Counted from the first letter of the stretch, positions 1-11,455 are shown. The stretch: 64,000 nucleotides of DNA from Limnomonas spitsbergensis (GCA_037349105.1 JAYJMM010000099.1:2356001-2420000), one strand, 5' to 3'. Notes: a model not told the origin generated them from the letters alone. Translations and numbers: made by a program.

Positions 1-627
1 TCGCTCGGACTGGGCTTCTTTGTTCCACACAATGATTATGTCCATGTGGCATTTGTGCATGGGAGGCGGGGTTGCTCCTTGCGTCCAACTCTCCTCTTTC
101 CACAGGGGGAAAGGGGAGCTCTTGGTGCTAGCTATTCTTGTACAATATTTCGGATATTTGTCCAACCACTTTTGGTATGAGGGTTTGCCTGACGACTTCA
201 CCCCCCTGGGCAGGTACAAGACAGTAGCTGTCGGTTCCCTGGTCATATCTGCAGACCATACTGCCCATCGGACTGCTTTCTCGAGGGATGGTTCGTCCCG
301 GTTTGGGAAGGCATGTGAGTACCCTGTCCACCTGTGTTGGAAGGCATTTGTTTGTGCTTGGAAGGCCTGGTCCCTAGGGTATATACTCCAATAGGTGGTG
401 GCGTGATCTCTAACTTGGAGGGGGCTAGAGAACCGTTCCTTGTAGACGCCAAAGTGCGTGTCTATCAACGCTCTGAATTGTGGTGGGATGCTGAAATTGT
501 CCTGCATTTGTTTGGTCTGTGTCTTTGTCCCCTCCTTGTGTCTGATGATGAGGTCAACCATTTCCTCTTCAAAGGAGGATGGGGGAGGCATCATTTTAGC
601 ATGGATGCCTTCATCTGCAGCCTGTTC
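1..627 (-). pseudogene. PCIF1-like / adenine-methyltransferase-like domain of the LINE, partial
   Basis: The frame is open from the TAG at 628 to the window edge, about 207 codons, and is in register with the PHD segment. It is therefore the continuation of that protein beyond a nonsense codon. It contains the segment YKERFSSPLQ at about 444-415, then WSIYPRDQAFQAQTNAF, WTGYSHAFPN and a run ending HMDIIIVW near the edge. The ERFxSPL...WxGxxxAxP arrangement resembles the fold of PCIF1-type and phage Dam-type N6-adenine methyltransferases. In those enzymes an NPPF/Y motif follows; here the corresponding residues are AFPN, so catalysis is doubtful. The family assignment comes from pattern recognition only. 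Confidence 0.5.
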
Positions 628-1395
628 CTACAAGCTTCTGAGGGTGATGAGTCTGTCTTTGGCGATTGTCCCGACGCACCGGCCGTTCCCCTTGTACACG
701 CATGCCATCTCTGTAGTCATGATTTGGGTGGTACTCTTAGGATTCCATGTCTCAATCTCTCTCACTTCAATTTTACACTCTCCCGTTGGTGCATCGATGT
801 CCAGTTGCGGGTTAATTGGCTCCATATCGAAGGCTATCATTTCCCGGATATTGTCTCCCAGGGTGGTATCCCAACTGCTGTGATTTTGGTGAAACCCTTG
901 TTGGGCCATGTTAGACAAGTGCCTATCTAGCATGGTGCCTTCGGAGGTCCTCGCTGGTGGCTGGTCGTGGTTTTCAGACACCCATTGTCGTAGGAGGGCG
1001 GCCGTGTTTTCTGCGGTAAGGAGCATCTCTTCAGGTTCCCAGCTAGGCTTCCATGTGACTCTAACCAGCCCCTCCACTTGTGTGGTGCTAGTTGCATGTG
1101 TGCATGCCAGGCATGTCCATTTGTCTTGGGTGGGTCTCCAGTCCACTGGTTGGCCTAGGCATTGGACATGATAGTACTTGTAGCATACGTCGCATGTGAT
1201 GATGTCATCATAACATCCCGATGCGTCATCGTACTGCAGGCTGTGTGGGTTCCAACAACCTTCGCATGCTGCAACACCTGCCCAATCGTGGGCATGCAGG
1301 TCTTGACCAAGTCCTAGAGTCTTCCGGCAACAAGCCTCTACTCTTCTCTGGTGTGTACCCTGCCATGCCATGGTATGGGATGGCCCATTCATCAA
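628..1395 (-). pseudogene. PHD finger segment of the LINE
   Basis: 255 codons. A complete C4HC3 PHD finger is visible at about 1266-1095: CEGC, CDVC, a His four residues on (YKYYH), VQC, and WTCLAC. PHD fingers usually bind histone H3 tails, so in a retroelement this could direct integration or chromatin binding (inference). Next comes VTWKPSWEPEEML, which looks like the end of a chromodomain (xTWEPEExL). The segment ends at a TAG, and the frame continues without shift into the methyltransferase-like domain, so the stop is a nonsense mutation. Confidence 0.7.
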
Positions 1396-1909
1396 TGATG
1401 CTTGGGTGCCATGTGACTTGATATTGAATTTGCTTGATTCTGTCTTTCCCTTTTTGGTAGCGTCCTTTGCTTGGCTCTGTGACCATCCTCCAGCCTGTGA
1501 TGGCTGCTACTTGGTTGGTGTGCCCATACATCTCTTGTATAACTGTTGCCGCCCTTTCTCCTTCTGATATTTTGCTTTTGGCAAATGCAAAAATGTGCTC
1601 TGCCTCCTTCCTTTTGTAGTCATGTCTGGTACATAGGCATGTTCCTGTTGTCTGGCACTTTCTGCGTGGGGCCGCAATCTCTTTCCGTAGGCTCGTAATT
1701 GACGAGCATCCTTGTCTCTTCTTGTCTCTGTGGAGGGTAGGGTCTTTGCGCCAGTGTTGTTTCTTCTTGCTGCCTTGCTGTCCCGTCAGGTTTGCTTCTC
1801 CCTCTTGTTGTTGGGTGGGGTCTAGGATATCAGCGAGGTCTCCCGGTCTCTCTGTTTCTGTTGTTGTTGGAGTGCCAATGTCCTTGGTATTCAGGTACTG
1901 GGTGATCAA
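1226..1909 (-). pseudogene. LINE linker downstream of RT, frameshifted
   Basis: The frame begins with TTG and has no ATG, 7 nt past the RT stop. It is rich in Lys, Arg and Gln and ends in QVTWHPSIIDEWAIPYH, which should run into the PHD segment. Instead the PHD segment lies in another frame from about 1395 on, so there is at least one indel between 1395 and 1230. No catalytic domain is seen. It is probably the basic linker between RT and PHD finger of one original polyprotein. Confidence 0.55.
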
Positions 1910-1916
1910 TGTCTGG

Positions 1917-3962
1917 TCAGGGTGAAGGGACGGAAGCCTGGAACATGGTTCCTGTCGGCATGGGGTTTCTTGCTATAGCAGTGATGTACATGTTTCCCTC
2001 GTGTATCTCTCGTTGATCCTTTGGGAGGCTCAATGTCGTGTTTCTTTTTCTTATCATGTCTCTTACGTCTTTGTCTGCACCGGGCCCGTTGTTTGCAATG
2101 ACTGAGAGTCTGTTTAAGGCTTTGATGTGCTTGTCTTTGACATTTCTCCCGTATCTGTTTCTCAGGCCTCTCCCATCCATCAAGTGCTTGCCTCCCTGTT
2201 CTGTCAGGTCTGCTAGGTGAGTGATTCCTAGGTGAAACGAGGGTTGAAGCAGGGTGTACGCATTGAGGGGGTCTGTGGCAGGGAGGATAGCAGTGGCAGG
2301 GTTGAGCTGTTCTAGCGCTTGGGCGTGTTCCGGGGTATGTGCTGTGAATTGTTGCACCTTGCTTTTCATGATGATCAGGTCAATATCTGTGATATGGGAC
2401 AGCTGTCTGAGCCGCATGCAATGTTTAGCCTGTTGGGTGTCTTTAAACCCTGTGGGGCACCCGCCCATGTATTTGAGCTGCTTCTCCAGGAGACTTCGAG
2501 TGACTGTGCCCATGCGCCCTTCATCGCGTAGGGATGTGATGAGCAGTTCTGTATTCTTCCTTGCGTATTCTGTCGCCAGGGATGCACACCCCAGCCCGAA
2601 AGATGCGACATTTTGGTGTACGGTAGCTGAGTTAGCACATGTCCACAGTCCGTACGCCTTCTTGACGGCTGTGGCCATGATGCTGTCTAGAATTTGGAGG
2701 TCAGCTCCCGTGCATGGGGTTATCCCAAAGGTGTTTGAGATTGAGGGCTTAATAGTTGTCTCAATGATATGCTTAATTTGTCTTGGAGTGGCATGTGAGG
2801 CTTGCAGCGCCTCAATCTTTTGCCTTGCCTTCTTTATCAAGTTTTGGTGCTGGAACTTCCAGTCTAGTGTCATCGTGAGCTCTGCATCGAGGTATCTGAA
2901 GGGATCTATTGGGGGAAGGTGTTGCACGTATTGTCCTTGGACCATTATTTGATTTTCCAGTTGTCTTCTTACTTGCACCAGAGCATCCTTGTTCCCATAT
3001 AGTCCAGTGCGGATGTTTTGATAAAGGACACCTGATACTAGAGTTTTCCCAGTGTTGACCTTCATTTTCACGAAGTCGGAGTAGAGACTAAGTTTCTCTG
3101 CTTGTACATGCAGGTCCGACAGTATACTTGTCAGCATTGACAAGTCGTCTGCGAATGCTGCATTGCTGAGTGAGTGCTCCATGCGAGCGTTCATATCATC
3201 TATGCATCCAAACATGTAGCCCCTGGCCCCGACTTGGGCCCACCAGAGCACTGGTTCAATGTAGATGAGGAAAAGGAGGGGTGAAAGGGTGTCCCCCTGT
3301 ATGCTGCCCCGCCCCATGGGGATCTTGCCAGTGAGCTCTGTGCCCCATCGGACCTGGGTTGTTGCCCCCATGAAAAGGTTTTTAACTGCATCCACCGCAT
3401 CTGTAGGGAACCCTAGGTCGTACATGATCATATGGAGAATGTCGTGGTCCATCATGTTAAACGCTGAAGAGAAGTCGACTTGTAAGTTATAGATATTCTG
3501 GCCGGTGTGTCGTGCATCTTCGAGCGCCATGACTAGCATCTGTAGTTGGTCCATGGTGCTGGCTTTTGTCATGAACCCCTTTTGGGTAGAGCTCAAAAGC
3601 AAGCGTTTTTCAGCGTAGTTGGACATAGCCCTTGTTTGAAGCCTCGTCCAGAGTTTGTATAGGGTATTTAGCATCCCGATAGGCCTCTTCTTATCTATCA
3701 AGGTTTTGTTCGTCCCCTTCTCCAACAGTTGTGTAGTACTTTGCTTCCATTTGTCTGGGGTCACACCGGTTGCCCACATGATGATCATGAGCATGTGCAT
3801 GCACTCCTTGAACTCATGTGTCATCATTTTTAGGAGTTCATTTACGATCCCATCTGGTCCTGGTGATTTTCCAACACTTAGTGTGTGTAGGCATTCTTCA
3901 AACACTGAGGATTGCTGGATTGTTCTGTGCAACGCAAGTAGCCAGATTTCTGTTTCGGCTTA
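1917..3962 (-). pseudogene. LINE reverse transcriptase
   Basis: About 680 codons with no ATG near the start; the frame opens after a TAA. RT motifs in order: GKSPGPDGI (about 3870), RPIGMLNTLYKLWTRL, QKGFM, the catalytic Asp in VDFSSAF (about 3480), GSIQGDTLSPLLF (about 3300), and FADDLSML (3139-3155). FADD is the catalytic box typical of non-LTR retrotransposons. All three catalytic aspartates are present, so the RT frame itself is intact, while everything around it is broken. It ends with TGA at 1917-1919. The closest relatives known to me are the PHD-bearing LINEs that are common in algae. Confidence 0.9.
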
Positions 3963-3965
3963 ATC

Positions 3966-4440
3966 GCGCTTTGCTGCAATTGTGCAATCTGCAGATCCTA
4001 AAACTGCATATCCTTAAACACACAGATCTACAGCATGCAGCTCTTCACCTGCAGTTGTACAACCTGCACATCTTAGGTTGCAGATTTTAAATTGCTAGAC
4101 ATTCCATACGGCTTTCACATTTGCCGCTATTCACATGCAGATGAAGAGTCTGCAGATCTAAAATCGCAGATCTAAAACCTGTAGATCCTAAAGCAAGCAG
4201 AGGTAATGCAGCAGATCATAAAGTTGCAGGTCATAAACTGCAACGCTTAAGATTGCAGTCATGCAGTTGCAGGTCTTAAAAATCCAGATCCAAATGTTTA
4301 ATGTCATGAGTTCCAGAACCTGACCTGCTGAATTTGGATCAGATCCTGACCTGCAGATCTTGAGTCCGAATTTAAATTGGAAATCACTCGGGTGTTTCAA
4401 AAACATTTAATTGATGAAGATTACCTGTACCGCTTCGCAT
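3966..4440. repeat. Degenerate TGCAG/CAGATC-rich repeat tract
   Basis: Short words such as tgcagatc, cagatct and gcagatccta recur every 15 to 30 bases in both orientations, without a fixed period. AT-rich and no open frame of note. It abuts the truncated end of the LINE. Confidence 0.5.
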
Positions 4441-6430
4441 GCATCTGCCACCTTCGCAGCAGTACATGTCACCTGTTACGACAGCCAATCACCGTGATTA
4501 GCATTCAGATGTGACCTGGCCTTTTTTTAAACCAGGTCATGGTCGTGTGCTGCCTTGTTTGACTTTCTCTTGCTTGCACGAGTGCCAGATAACTGGTAGT
4601 GTCGCAGCTCCTGAATTGCATCTGATGTTGTTGAATCATCTAATGCTGACTCGTCTGAGACAACTGCTACATTTCACGCTGCTTTTGTTAGGTCACATGA
4701 GAGTTCGCTTCCTTACAGAAGGTTTGCTTTGTTCCCTTTGCCAACAGGTGCCCAGATTGGTTTACCAGCTGACACCCGCACAGTTTGGCAAGGAGCACAT
4801 CAATTGTGTTGTCTTGCTGAGAATTTTAGATGTGGAAGTTAAATAATTCTCTGGCTGTTGTTTACTTGTGTACAGCATGGTACAGCATGGTTCAGCGCTA
4901 AACGTCTGCTGAGTGCTGAATCTGAGATTCCTATTTCATTCATGGGTTAGCAGCCTGCTTAAAAAAATCCTGTCCCTCTTGATCCTATCGATACTGACAA
5001 CAGAGCACGCCACCTGGGATTTATCAGGGTCACTCCGTGCCCACCAGCCTCCCTCTTGTTTCTATCATGCACTGCCGGATTTCCCCCCCCAGGCGGTTCA
5101 TACTTTGCTGTCATTTTCTGGTATGGTTATGATTTCTGATGCATATGCTCACTTCGCTCTCGTTTTTAGCTTCCTTGCTTCGTGCTCTGAGCTGGGAGGT
5201 GAGATGATCATCCTAGCTATTGGCATGGGCTTCGCACCGCTGATTGCTAGGGCCACCATGATCTTTTATGTTTCAGCTCAGGCCCTCGCTGCCAAATCTG
5301 AAAATAATGATTTAACTTGGGCGCATGTCCCCAGCAGGTTCCACGTACAGTCAGATCTGGACTGGCTGGGTACGAAGGAGAGCCGCTTTTCGGTGGCCTG
5401 GCCCTATTTTTATGATGAACACTTCTGTGGCTCTGGCCTGCCAACTGACCTGACTGTAAACTGCTTCGCTAGAGCATATTCCCTGATGGCTGTTTGCTTG
5501 TCCAGAACCTGACTCCCTGATCATGCATGCAGCTCAGTCCTTAGCGCCCGAGTTGATAGAGCAGGCAATGACTCGCGAGGAAGGGTCTCGCTTCTTGGCA
5601 GATATGTGGATGGATAATAATGCTATGCAATATCTGCAGCGACTAGGACATGTATGTGACCTGGATAGCACTCGGGTACCGAGTCACGAAGCATGCCAGC
5701 ACATTGATGAGTCCCTACCACCTGCTGTTTTCTTGTGAGCCCGTCATCCCTCCTGCTATCGTGGGAAGGTTGAGGAGTGAACATGCAGTAGATTACCTAG
5801 ATGAAGATTCTGCTGCTGAATTACTGCAAGTTCGCTCTGCTCTGCTAGCCGAGAGCAGCGTCATGGGATGCAGGAGCTACACGACAAGAAGTGGATGCGG
5901 AATTGGAGGAACCGTTTGCCGCCGTTACGGGTTACAAGCTGCGGCCTGCCAAGGAGAAGAGAGTTGCACGTCATCATTGCCAATCCCCTGGATGTTCACG
6001 CTGATGTAGTCTGCGCCCTCGCTGCCAAGTACGCACGTCACGTGGCCTGCTGCCTGCCTGGTTCCGGAAGAGCTCAGACTCACCAAGTGCCATCATGCTA
6101 GGTTTGAGTGGCTAGCTCGCCTGAGGAGAGAAAATTGATTAGTTGTCATGCGTTCAGTTAGTTTTGCTGCTGGCTCCGGAGCCAGCAGGGCCATCCATGA
6201 TTGTTTTGGCTGCTATGTTTGGGTCCTGGTATTTGCATCATCTAGCATCCGTGCTCGGATGACCCGCCCCTGGTTCAGTTCTGTTACCCAGGCTGAGCTG
6301 GTGCACCCTGGTAAGGTCACTCAGTTCACTGGTTGCTAGCAGATTTATCATGAATTGTGCTAGGCGGCATAATGCGCATGACTCCTGTTATGATGCATAG
6401 TGCAGCCGCTAGGAGGTTATCATGGAATTT
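4441..6430. other. No recognisable gene
   Basis: Plus-strand frames of 60 to 200 codons (for example 4913-5512 and 5868-6101) have mixed composition and show no domain I recognise. Acid- and Glu-rich stretches near 5560-5830 suggest decayed retroelement coding sequence, but no RT, integrase or protease motif can be pointed to. Confidence 0.35.
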
Positions 6431-6610
6431 GCCTGACAAACATGTTGTGCATGCAGCCTGACAATGATGACGCATCTGCGCATGGTTTGATTTGCCTGAC
6501 AAGCATATTGCGCATGCAGCCTGACAATGATGACGCGTCTGCGCATGGTTTGAGTTGTTGACAAGCATTTTGCGCATGCAGCTTGACAAGGATGCACATG
6601 AGCATGGAGT
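6431..6610. repeat. Tandem repeat, unit about 63 bp, 2.8 copies
   Basis: Unit begins cctgacaaacatgttg and ends gcatggtttgattt. Copies start at about 6431, 6492 and 6556 and contain the words gcatgcagcctgacaatga and atctgcgcatgg. Confidence 0.75.
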
Positions 6611-7697
6611 TGATGAGTGGTTGACACACATATTTAGCATACATCTGACTATAAATCATATGGCATAGTATTTTGGGTTTCTAATTAGACTTTACAAGTA
6701 GCTTGGGAGCACGGTCGATGGGTTTGACAAATGAAACTTGGGAGCATGGGGAGCATACTTTTGGGGAGCATGTTGTATGGCTCGTTTGAGTGTGCAACAT
6801 GGCCGCACACCGTAGTTTAAAACAACCAAGTGACGCTCATACATATTTTTGAGGAGGCGGTGCATGCGACGCACTGCCTAAGCTAGGTTGTTAGGAGGTG
6901 TCTACTGTGAGGTGGCGCTCTCATACGTCTGGCGTGAGTCAATAGGCGTGGCAAACTGAGTATGCTCCCATGGGGTGGAGAGAAACTGAAGCCAATAAAT
7001 ACTGTGATCTTTGAATTAGTACTTATGCGGGACCCCATTGTTCAAGGAGTTCAAGAGGCGATTGTGAGTGGATTTTGACGTCCGGGCAAGTAGCTTTGTA
7101 CGTATCTGCCCCGAAGGTTGAAAATCCTAGGGATCTGAGAGGATTTTAATATCTAGCAAGACCCAGATCTTAATCAGTGTTGTACTTTCTTGCTGTCATT
7201 TTGTGGCCTAATTGTCGATTATGAGCATGGCTAAGGCCTGGATATTTTGTATACATTAGGGAGACTGAGGGACAGCTCCTCACCTATTTCCAAGGTGTTC
7301 GCGGCCTCCCAGCATCCGCTCTGGGCCTGTCTAACTAGTTGTTCTTTACCATGCCATTTTGTTTTATTGGTTTGGGTCTTGCTACCAAGTTGATATGCAA
7401 GGTTGGCGAAGGCCGATTCTGAACATCTTGTTAATCCCCTAACCAAAAAGTCTGTTTATTTCAGGTGGGTGGGCATTAGTGCCCATGCGACTGATCAACC
7501 ACACTCCCGACTTCCCCTTCGTGTACCTTGCCTTGCTGTTTGGGCCTTCGGCATGAGGCCGGTCCGGTTCAAGTTTTGTGTGGATCTGTCCTGTCAGTGG
7601 TTAAGATGGATGCACACGTTTCGGCCGTCTATTCCGAAAGCGTTGGCTCTCATAGAATATCGTTAGGTTCCGGATGAAATTACACTATGTCACCACT
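6611..7697. other. AT-rich spacer, possible solo LTR
   Basis: No gene seen. From about 6886 the sequence tgttaggaggtgtctac is followed by caataaatactgtgatc at 6990 and a purine-rich stretch, an arrangement that resembles the U3/R part of a Ty1/copia LTR. No matching second LTR or target-site duplication was found, so this is only a candidate. Confidence 0.25.
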
Positions 7698-8594
7698 TTA
7701 AAGGACCCCAGACCCTGACGCTGACAGCACTAGAGTGAGACTTGGGGGGGTTTCGACATCCCCCTTGTCCTGCACAAAATCTGCCTCAGGTTGTGCTCGG
7801 ACGCCACTCGGCAAGCAACAACAAAGAAAAAAAATGCGGAGGCAGAGGAAATTGGCCATACAAACAAGGAATGCATTTATTAGCCAGTAAATGGCACCCT
7901 CCCCGTCCTCTAACATCATTGAGAAATGCCTCGGGCTGAAGATGACGATCTTGGACTTCTCCTCGACGTCACCAGCTAGCTTCACCCAGCCAGCCAACAC
8001 CGCACTCATAGAAACGATAACAAATAAATGCAGCACGGCGGGGACACCAAAATGGCTTGCTGCACTTGCAGGCTCGAGGAAGAAGGACAATCCAACACCG
8101 CCAGCCACTAGTAAGTAAAACCAGTAGGCAATGGCGTGCCAGATGAACTTAAACCTCCGTGCTGACAAAAACAGGCCGACCATCAGGCACAAGACCATAA
8201 AAACCACACGGAGGGCGATAAAAATGACAAACACTATCAATAAACAACATAACTTGAGGAAAGGCACAAAGAAGCGCACACCACTCAAAGCCATGATGCT
8301 GCCTTGCCCCTTCCGAGGATACCAAGACCTGAACAACCACTTGGTAACTGAACCAACTGGTCCATTCCAAAACTCGAAGTCATGGACGGCACCGGCGACC
8401 ATCGCTGCCAGCCAACTAAAGGCCAAGTAGTCATACCACTCACGCATGCTGGGTGGGAGCTTGGGTACCACAAGAAAGCCTATGCAGAGAGCTGCGCAAA
8501 GCTGCAGGACAAGCCGCCTACCCCACCATCATGATACTTTCTTCACACGGCCCCAGAAGGTGTCAGCCGCGGCTTGCTTCTTCAGCCCGTCCCA
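7698..8594 (-). CDS. Multi-span membrane protein, terminal exon
   Basis: Exon opens after a ctttcag acceptor at 8595-8597 with TGG GAC GGG and is in phase with the exon at 8757-8833. Read in this frame it encodes QWDGLKKQAAADTFWGRVKK, then an in-frame TGA at 8529-8531, then WWGRRLVLQLCAALCIGFLV and about 260 more residues to the stop. Five or six hydrophobic spans are visible: LVLQLCAALCIGFLVV, YLAFSWLAAMVAGAV, CCLLIVFVIFIALRVV, WFYLLVAGGVGLSFF, VLHLFVIVSMSAVLAG and LINAFLVCMANFLCL. I do not recognise the family. The TGA means a pseudogene, a sequencing error, or a missed short intron; the coding character on both sides is good. Confidence 0.5.
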
Positions 8595-8756
8595 CTGAAA
8601 GCATGAAGCAAACAATCAAGGCGCTGAAGCCATATCAGATTTTCACAGATCCCCTCAAAACGTGCAACTTTGAACCTTCAAGGCGCATTGGAGTGATAGT
8701 GCATGGCAGGCTCTCACGCAAGATCGCGCTACCTTAATAAAACGTTTAGTACTCAC

Positions 8757-8833
8757 GTAGACATTGAACTGCTGCCCGACGTTCAGCCAAGGCTCCTCCT
8801 TAAGCTCCGCAGTTGCACCTACAGCCGGTGGCA
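8757..8833 (-). CDS. Upstream exon of the membrane-protein gene
   Basis: Acceptor gtgatgcag ends at 8834 and donor gtgagt is the complement of 8751-8756. The exon reads PPAVGATAELKEEPWLNVGQ and ends QFNVY on a codon boundary, joining the next exon as FNVY-WDGLKK. Soluble, acidic, no known domain. Both splice sites are canonical, and the phase match with the following exon supports the model. Confidence 0.5.
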
Positions 8834-8910
8834 CTGCATCACACACAAACACAGGTGGAAAGTTAGCTGAAATAGCAGAAAAGATTAAGCACTCAAGGAT
8901 GTTATTTAAG

Positions 8911-9006
8911 GTGTGCTTAGGGTCAGCCAAATGGCCGGTTTTGCCCGGGCTAGGGTATGTTTTTTGGCCAGCTGCGCCGGTCGGGGGGTCTGAAAGTGGC
9001 CAGCAA
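8911..9006. repeat. Dispersed repeat C, copy 1
   Basis: Shares with 61530-61625 the order ggccggttttgcccggg, a T-rich stretch, a GGCC-rich stretch, gggggtctgaaagtggcc. Both copies lie in introns. Confidence 0.45.
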
Positions 9007-9529
9007 GTGTGGACAGATTTTTTCCACACGTTTCATTCTTTTGGAATTTCTTCTGTGCATGGGTCTCGTGGACCTTTGCATGCCCTTTCTCCCCCCACAC
9101 CCAGACCCAGGCAAAATGTTACATGGGCCTCTGCATGGGTCGCAAGCACCTTGCGTAGGTCACGAGTGTGGGCAAGAGGCGGAAGTTGGGGGGGAGCAAC
9201 ACGACAAATAAGGGCAATAGGCGAGAGGGAGTACATAAGTGTGATGGGGGTCCTTGTGAGTTCATGCAGATAACAAGATTAAGGCTGGTAATGGGGGCTG
9301 ATCCTTGACCGGCTCTCCAGATCTCCTCTGCCATCCTGCCCCCTGACCACCCTCCCCTTTCCTCCAGCCCTCTCTTGCCCTCCTACCGCCATCCTTAGAT
9401 TTGAGTTGCCTCCCCTCTACCATAGGACTTTCATATTTATCGCTATCCTTGAGGCAAAACAGTTATTCGAATGTGGTTCTCTGGGCAGTTTCCCCTACAA
9501 TTTCTTCTAAAATCGTCCCCTCCTCGTAA
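9007..9529. other. No gene seen
   Basis: Purine/pyrimidine-biased sequence without a credible exon; plus-strand cctc-rich tract at 9310-9420. Confidence 0.4.
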
Positions 9530-9672
9530 AATGTGCCAGCCTGTTATGCACCTGCCAGCCTGTTATGCACCTGCCCGCCTGGTCTGCAACTCCCTGCCTG
9601 TTATGCACCTGCCTGGCACCCACCTTGCTGAAGGCGATATTCCAGTATGTGAATCAGCTCATCGGCAGTGAT
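9530..9672. repeat. Second copy of an exon-donor junction with its minisatellite
   Basis: 9612-9672 repeats almost exactly the junction at 11456-11512 (on minus: end of the exon ...HILEYRLQQ plus its gtgggtgcc donor). It is attached to four units of the same 19-bp cctgccagcctgttatgca minisatellite as at 10985-11455. The whole junction-plus-repeat block has been copied. Confidence 0.8.
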
Positions 9673-9738
9673 GGCTAAATAACAACTAAGCATGATGGCT
9701 AAAAGCAAGCATGACGACCAAACGCAGAAGGAACACAT

Positions 9739-10026
9739 TTAGCTGGCTGGCTGGCTCCCTAAAATGTCACCTAGCTCCTTCTTGGGCTTCGGCCGCAAGG
9801 CCTCCAGGGCCAGGACGGTGGCAAGTGGGAGCCCCAGGCGCCGCATGTCGTCCCCAGGCACTTTGAGGAGCTCTTCGGCGCTTTCAAACCTCTGATCCAG
9901 AAGTATGACCAGAGTGTTGTCGTCGCACAGCTTGTGAGATCTCTCTGGAGAGAGTAGCTTGTCCAGTGAAGCCCGTAGATGACGTATGGAGGATTTTGAC
10001 GCAGCAGGTCTGCAGGCCTCCTTAAT
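9739..10026 (-). CDS. Terminal exon with SAM-like helical domain
   Basis: Opens after a tcctcccccag acceptor (complement of 10027-10037) and ends at a stop at 9739-9741. The 95 residues include RHLRASLDKLLSP, then LVILLDQRFESAEELLKVPG and DDMRRLGLPLATVLALEALR. The pattern L..x(F/I)xSxEEL...DLxxLGL resembles a SAM or SAM-like helical bundle. The C-terminus is basic (RPKPKKELGD). It is preceded by an exon candidate with one membrane span, so a membrane-anchored protein with a cytosolic SAM-like tail is possible. No function can be named. Confidence 0.5.
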   Translation of the reverse strand: MKEACRPAASKSSIRHLRASLDKLLSPERSHKLCDDNTLVILLDQRFESAEELLKVPGDDMRRLGLPLATVLALEALRPKPKKELGDILGSQPAS

Positions 10027-10135
10027 CTGGGGGAGGAAAAATGAGTTGTGCCGCTCAGCTACGCAGTCAGGTTGAGCCTGCGTGCGATTAGGCTCTGCAT
10101 TCCCTCTACAGCCGCCCACTCGCCCAGGTTCTTAC

Positions 10136-10319
10136 CTCGGGACTCCGCGGTCGCGCAACAAGGCCTACGGAGCAGCAAGATGGCGTGTAAGCTCCATGCG
10201 AAAGATATGACGAGGAATACGGCACCAATGGCAATGACTTTTAAACCATCCACAACTACGCTGTGTGCAATCATGCTGCGTTGCGGCAGCTGTGCTGCAT
10301 GTAGAAAACATGGTGGCAC
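10136..10319 (-). CDS. Possible exon with one membrane span
   Basis: The minus frame has VVVDGLKVIAIGAVFLVIS followed by FAWSLHAILLLRR, a clear transmembrane helix with a basic stop-transfer end. A donor gtaagaacc follows CCCGAG at about 10135. The phase to the next exon (10026) does not close cleanly in the hydrophobic frame, so the boundary or the link is uncertain. Confidence 0.35.
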
Positions 10320-10351
10320 TCCATGGGCTCGCAGAACAAGGCCCTAGGGCT

Positions 10352-10492
10352 CAAAAGGATCAATGGAGTCAACAAGGAGCAAGGGGGCGTCAAGAGGGAG
10401 CAATGGGGCGTGCGTCAACAAGGAGCAACGGGGCGTCAACAGGGAGCAGTGGGGCATCAACAGTAGCAACTGGCGTCAACAATGGGCAACAT
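10352..10492 (+). repeat. Short tandem repeat of GGAGCAA-GGGGCGTCAACA
   Basis: About six imperfect copies, 20 to 27 bp each, of ggagcaatggggcgtcaaca. Confidence 0.7.
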
Positions 10493-10984
10493 GGAGGATG
10501 CTCGCGCGGCCATACAGGGCCAGGGGCCCACAAGAAAAAAACAGTGCCTTAGGGCTAGAATTGGAGCACAAAGAGTCATGAGGGGGAGCAATTTGGGCAG
10601 CGTGGGATATGGAAGGAAGCTGGCAGGGCCTGCTGTACTGCCGAAGCAGGTGCTGCATTGGGTGCAAGGCGCACACAGTCGCAGACTCGAGCCACTCGTG
10701 TGTTCCAAATAGGGGGGATGAGCGAATGGAGGTGCATTATATCATTATATGCCATTTTTGGCCACGAAGCCAGCCCATGTGCCCTAGGAAGGTTGTACAG
10801 CAGTTTTCACCCTGCCGTACACAACGTATGGTTTAGAGTTTCAAACAATGGAGGGACACTGAACCATAAACCCTACTATTTGCGAGTGGAACCATGCCGC
10901 ACACAACGTACACGCATGGAGAAGCCTGACACAAGACCCTTCCCCCTTCGGCTGAGCAAGCATCAGTGTGTGCCACCTTCCTAG

Positions 10985-11455
10985 GCAGCTGCCAGCCTGT
11001 TATGCACCTGCCAGCCTGTTATGCACCTGTCAGCCTGCTATGCACCTGTCAGCCTGTTATGCACCCGCCAGCCTGTGATGCACCTGCCAGCCTGTTATGC
11101 ACCCGCCAGCCTGTGATGCACCTGCTAGCCTGTTATGCGCCTGCCAGCCTGTTATGCACCTGCCAGCCTGTTGTGCACCCGCCAGCCTGTGATGCACCCG
11201 CCAGCCTGTGATGCACCTGCCAGCCTGTTATGCACCCGCCAGCCTGTGATGCACCTGCCAGCCTGTTATGCGCCTGCCAGCCTGTTATGCACCTGCCAGC
11301 CTGTTGTGCACCTGCCAGCCTGTTGTGCACCTGCCAGCCTGTTATGCACCTGCCAGCCTCTTATGCACCTGCCTGTCTGTTATGCACCTGCCTGCCTGTT
11401 ATGCACCTGCCTGCCTGTTATGCACCTGTCAGCCTGTTATGTACCTGCCTGGCAC
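10985..11455 (+). repeat. Minisatellite, 19-bp unit, about 24 copies
   Basis: Unit ctgccagcctgttatgcac with variants tgtgatgcac and ctgcctgcctgttatgcac. It lies in the intron directly downstream of the exon at 11460-11618 (minus strand). The open frames it produces are repeat artefacts. Confidence 0.95.

Larger units (their letters stand above)
1..3963 (-). mobile_element. Decayed, 5'-truncated LINE (non-LTR retrotransposon)
   Basis: Read on the minus strand, the order is reverse transcriptase, chromo-like segment, PHD finger, then a methyltransferase-like domain that stays open to base 1. The open frame starts abruptly at about 3962, just after a TAA, inside the region preceding RT motif 1. 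No endonuclease is present, which is the usual 5' truncation left by target-primed reverse transcription. The copy is dead: a stop separates RT from the next segment at 1917, the frame changes between about 1395 and 1230, and a TAG sits at 628-630. The 3' end lies outside the window. This is an old insertion with its best-preserved part in the RT. Confidence 0.85.
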
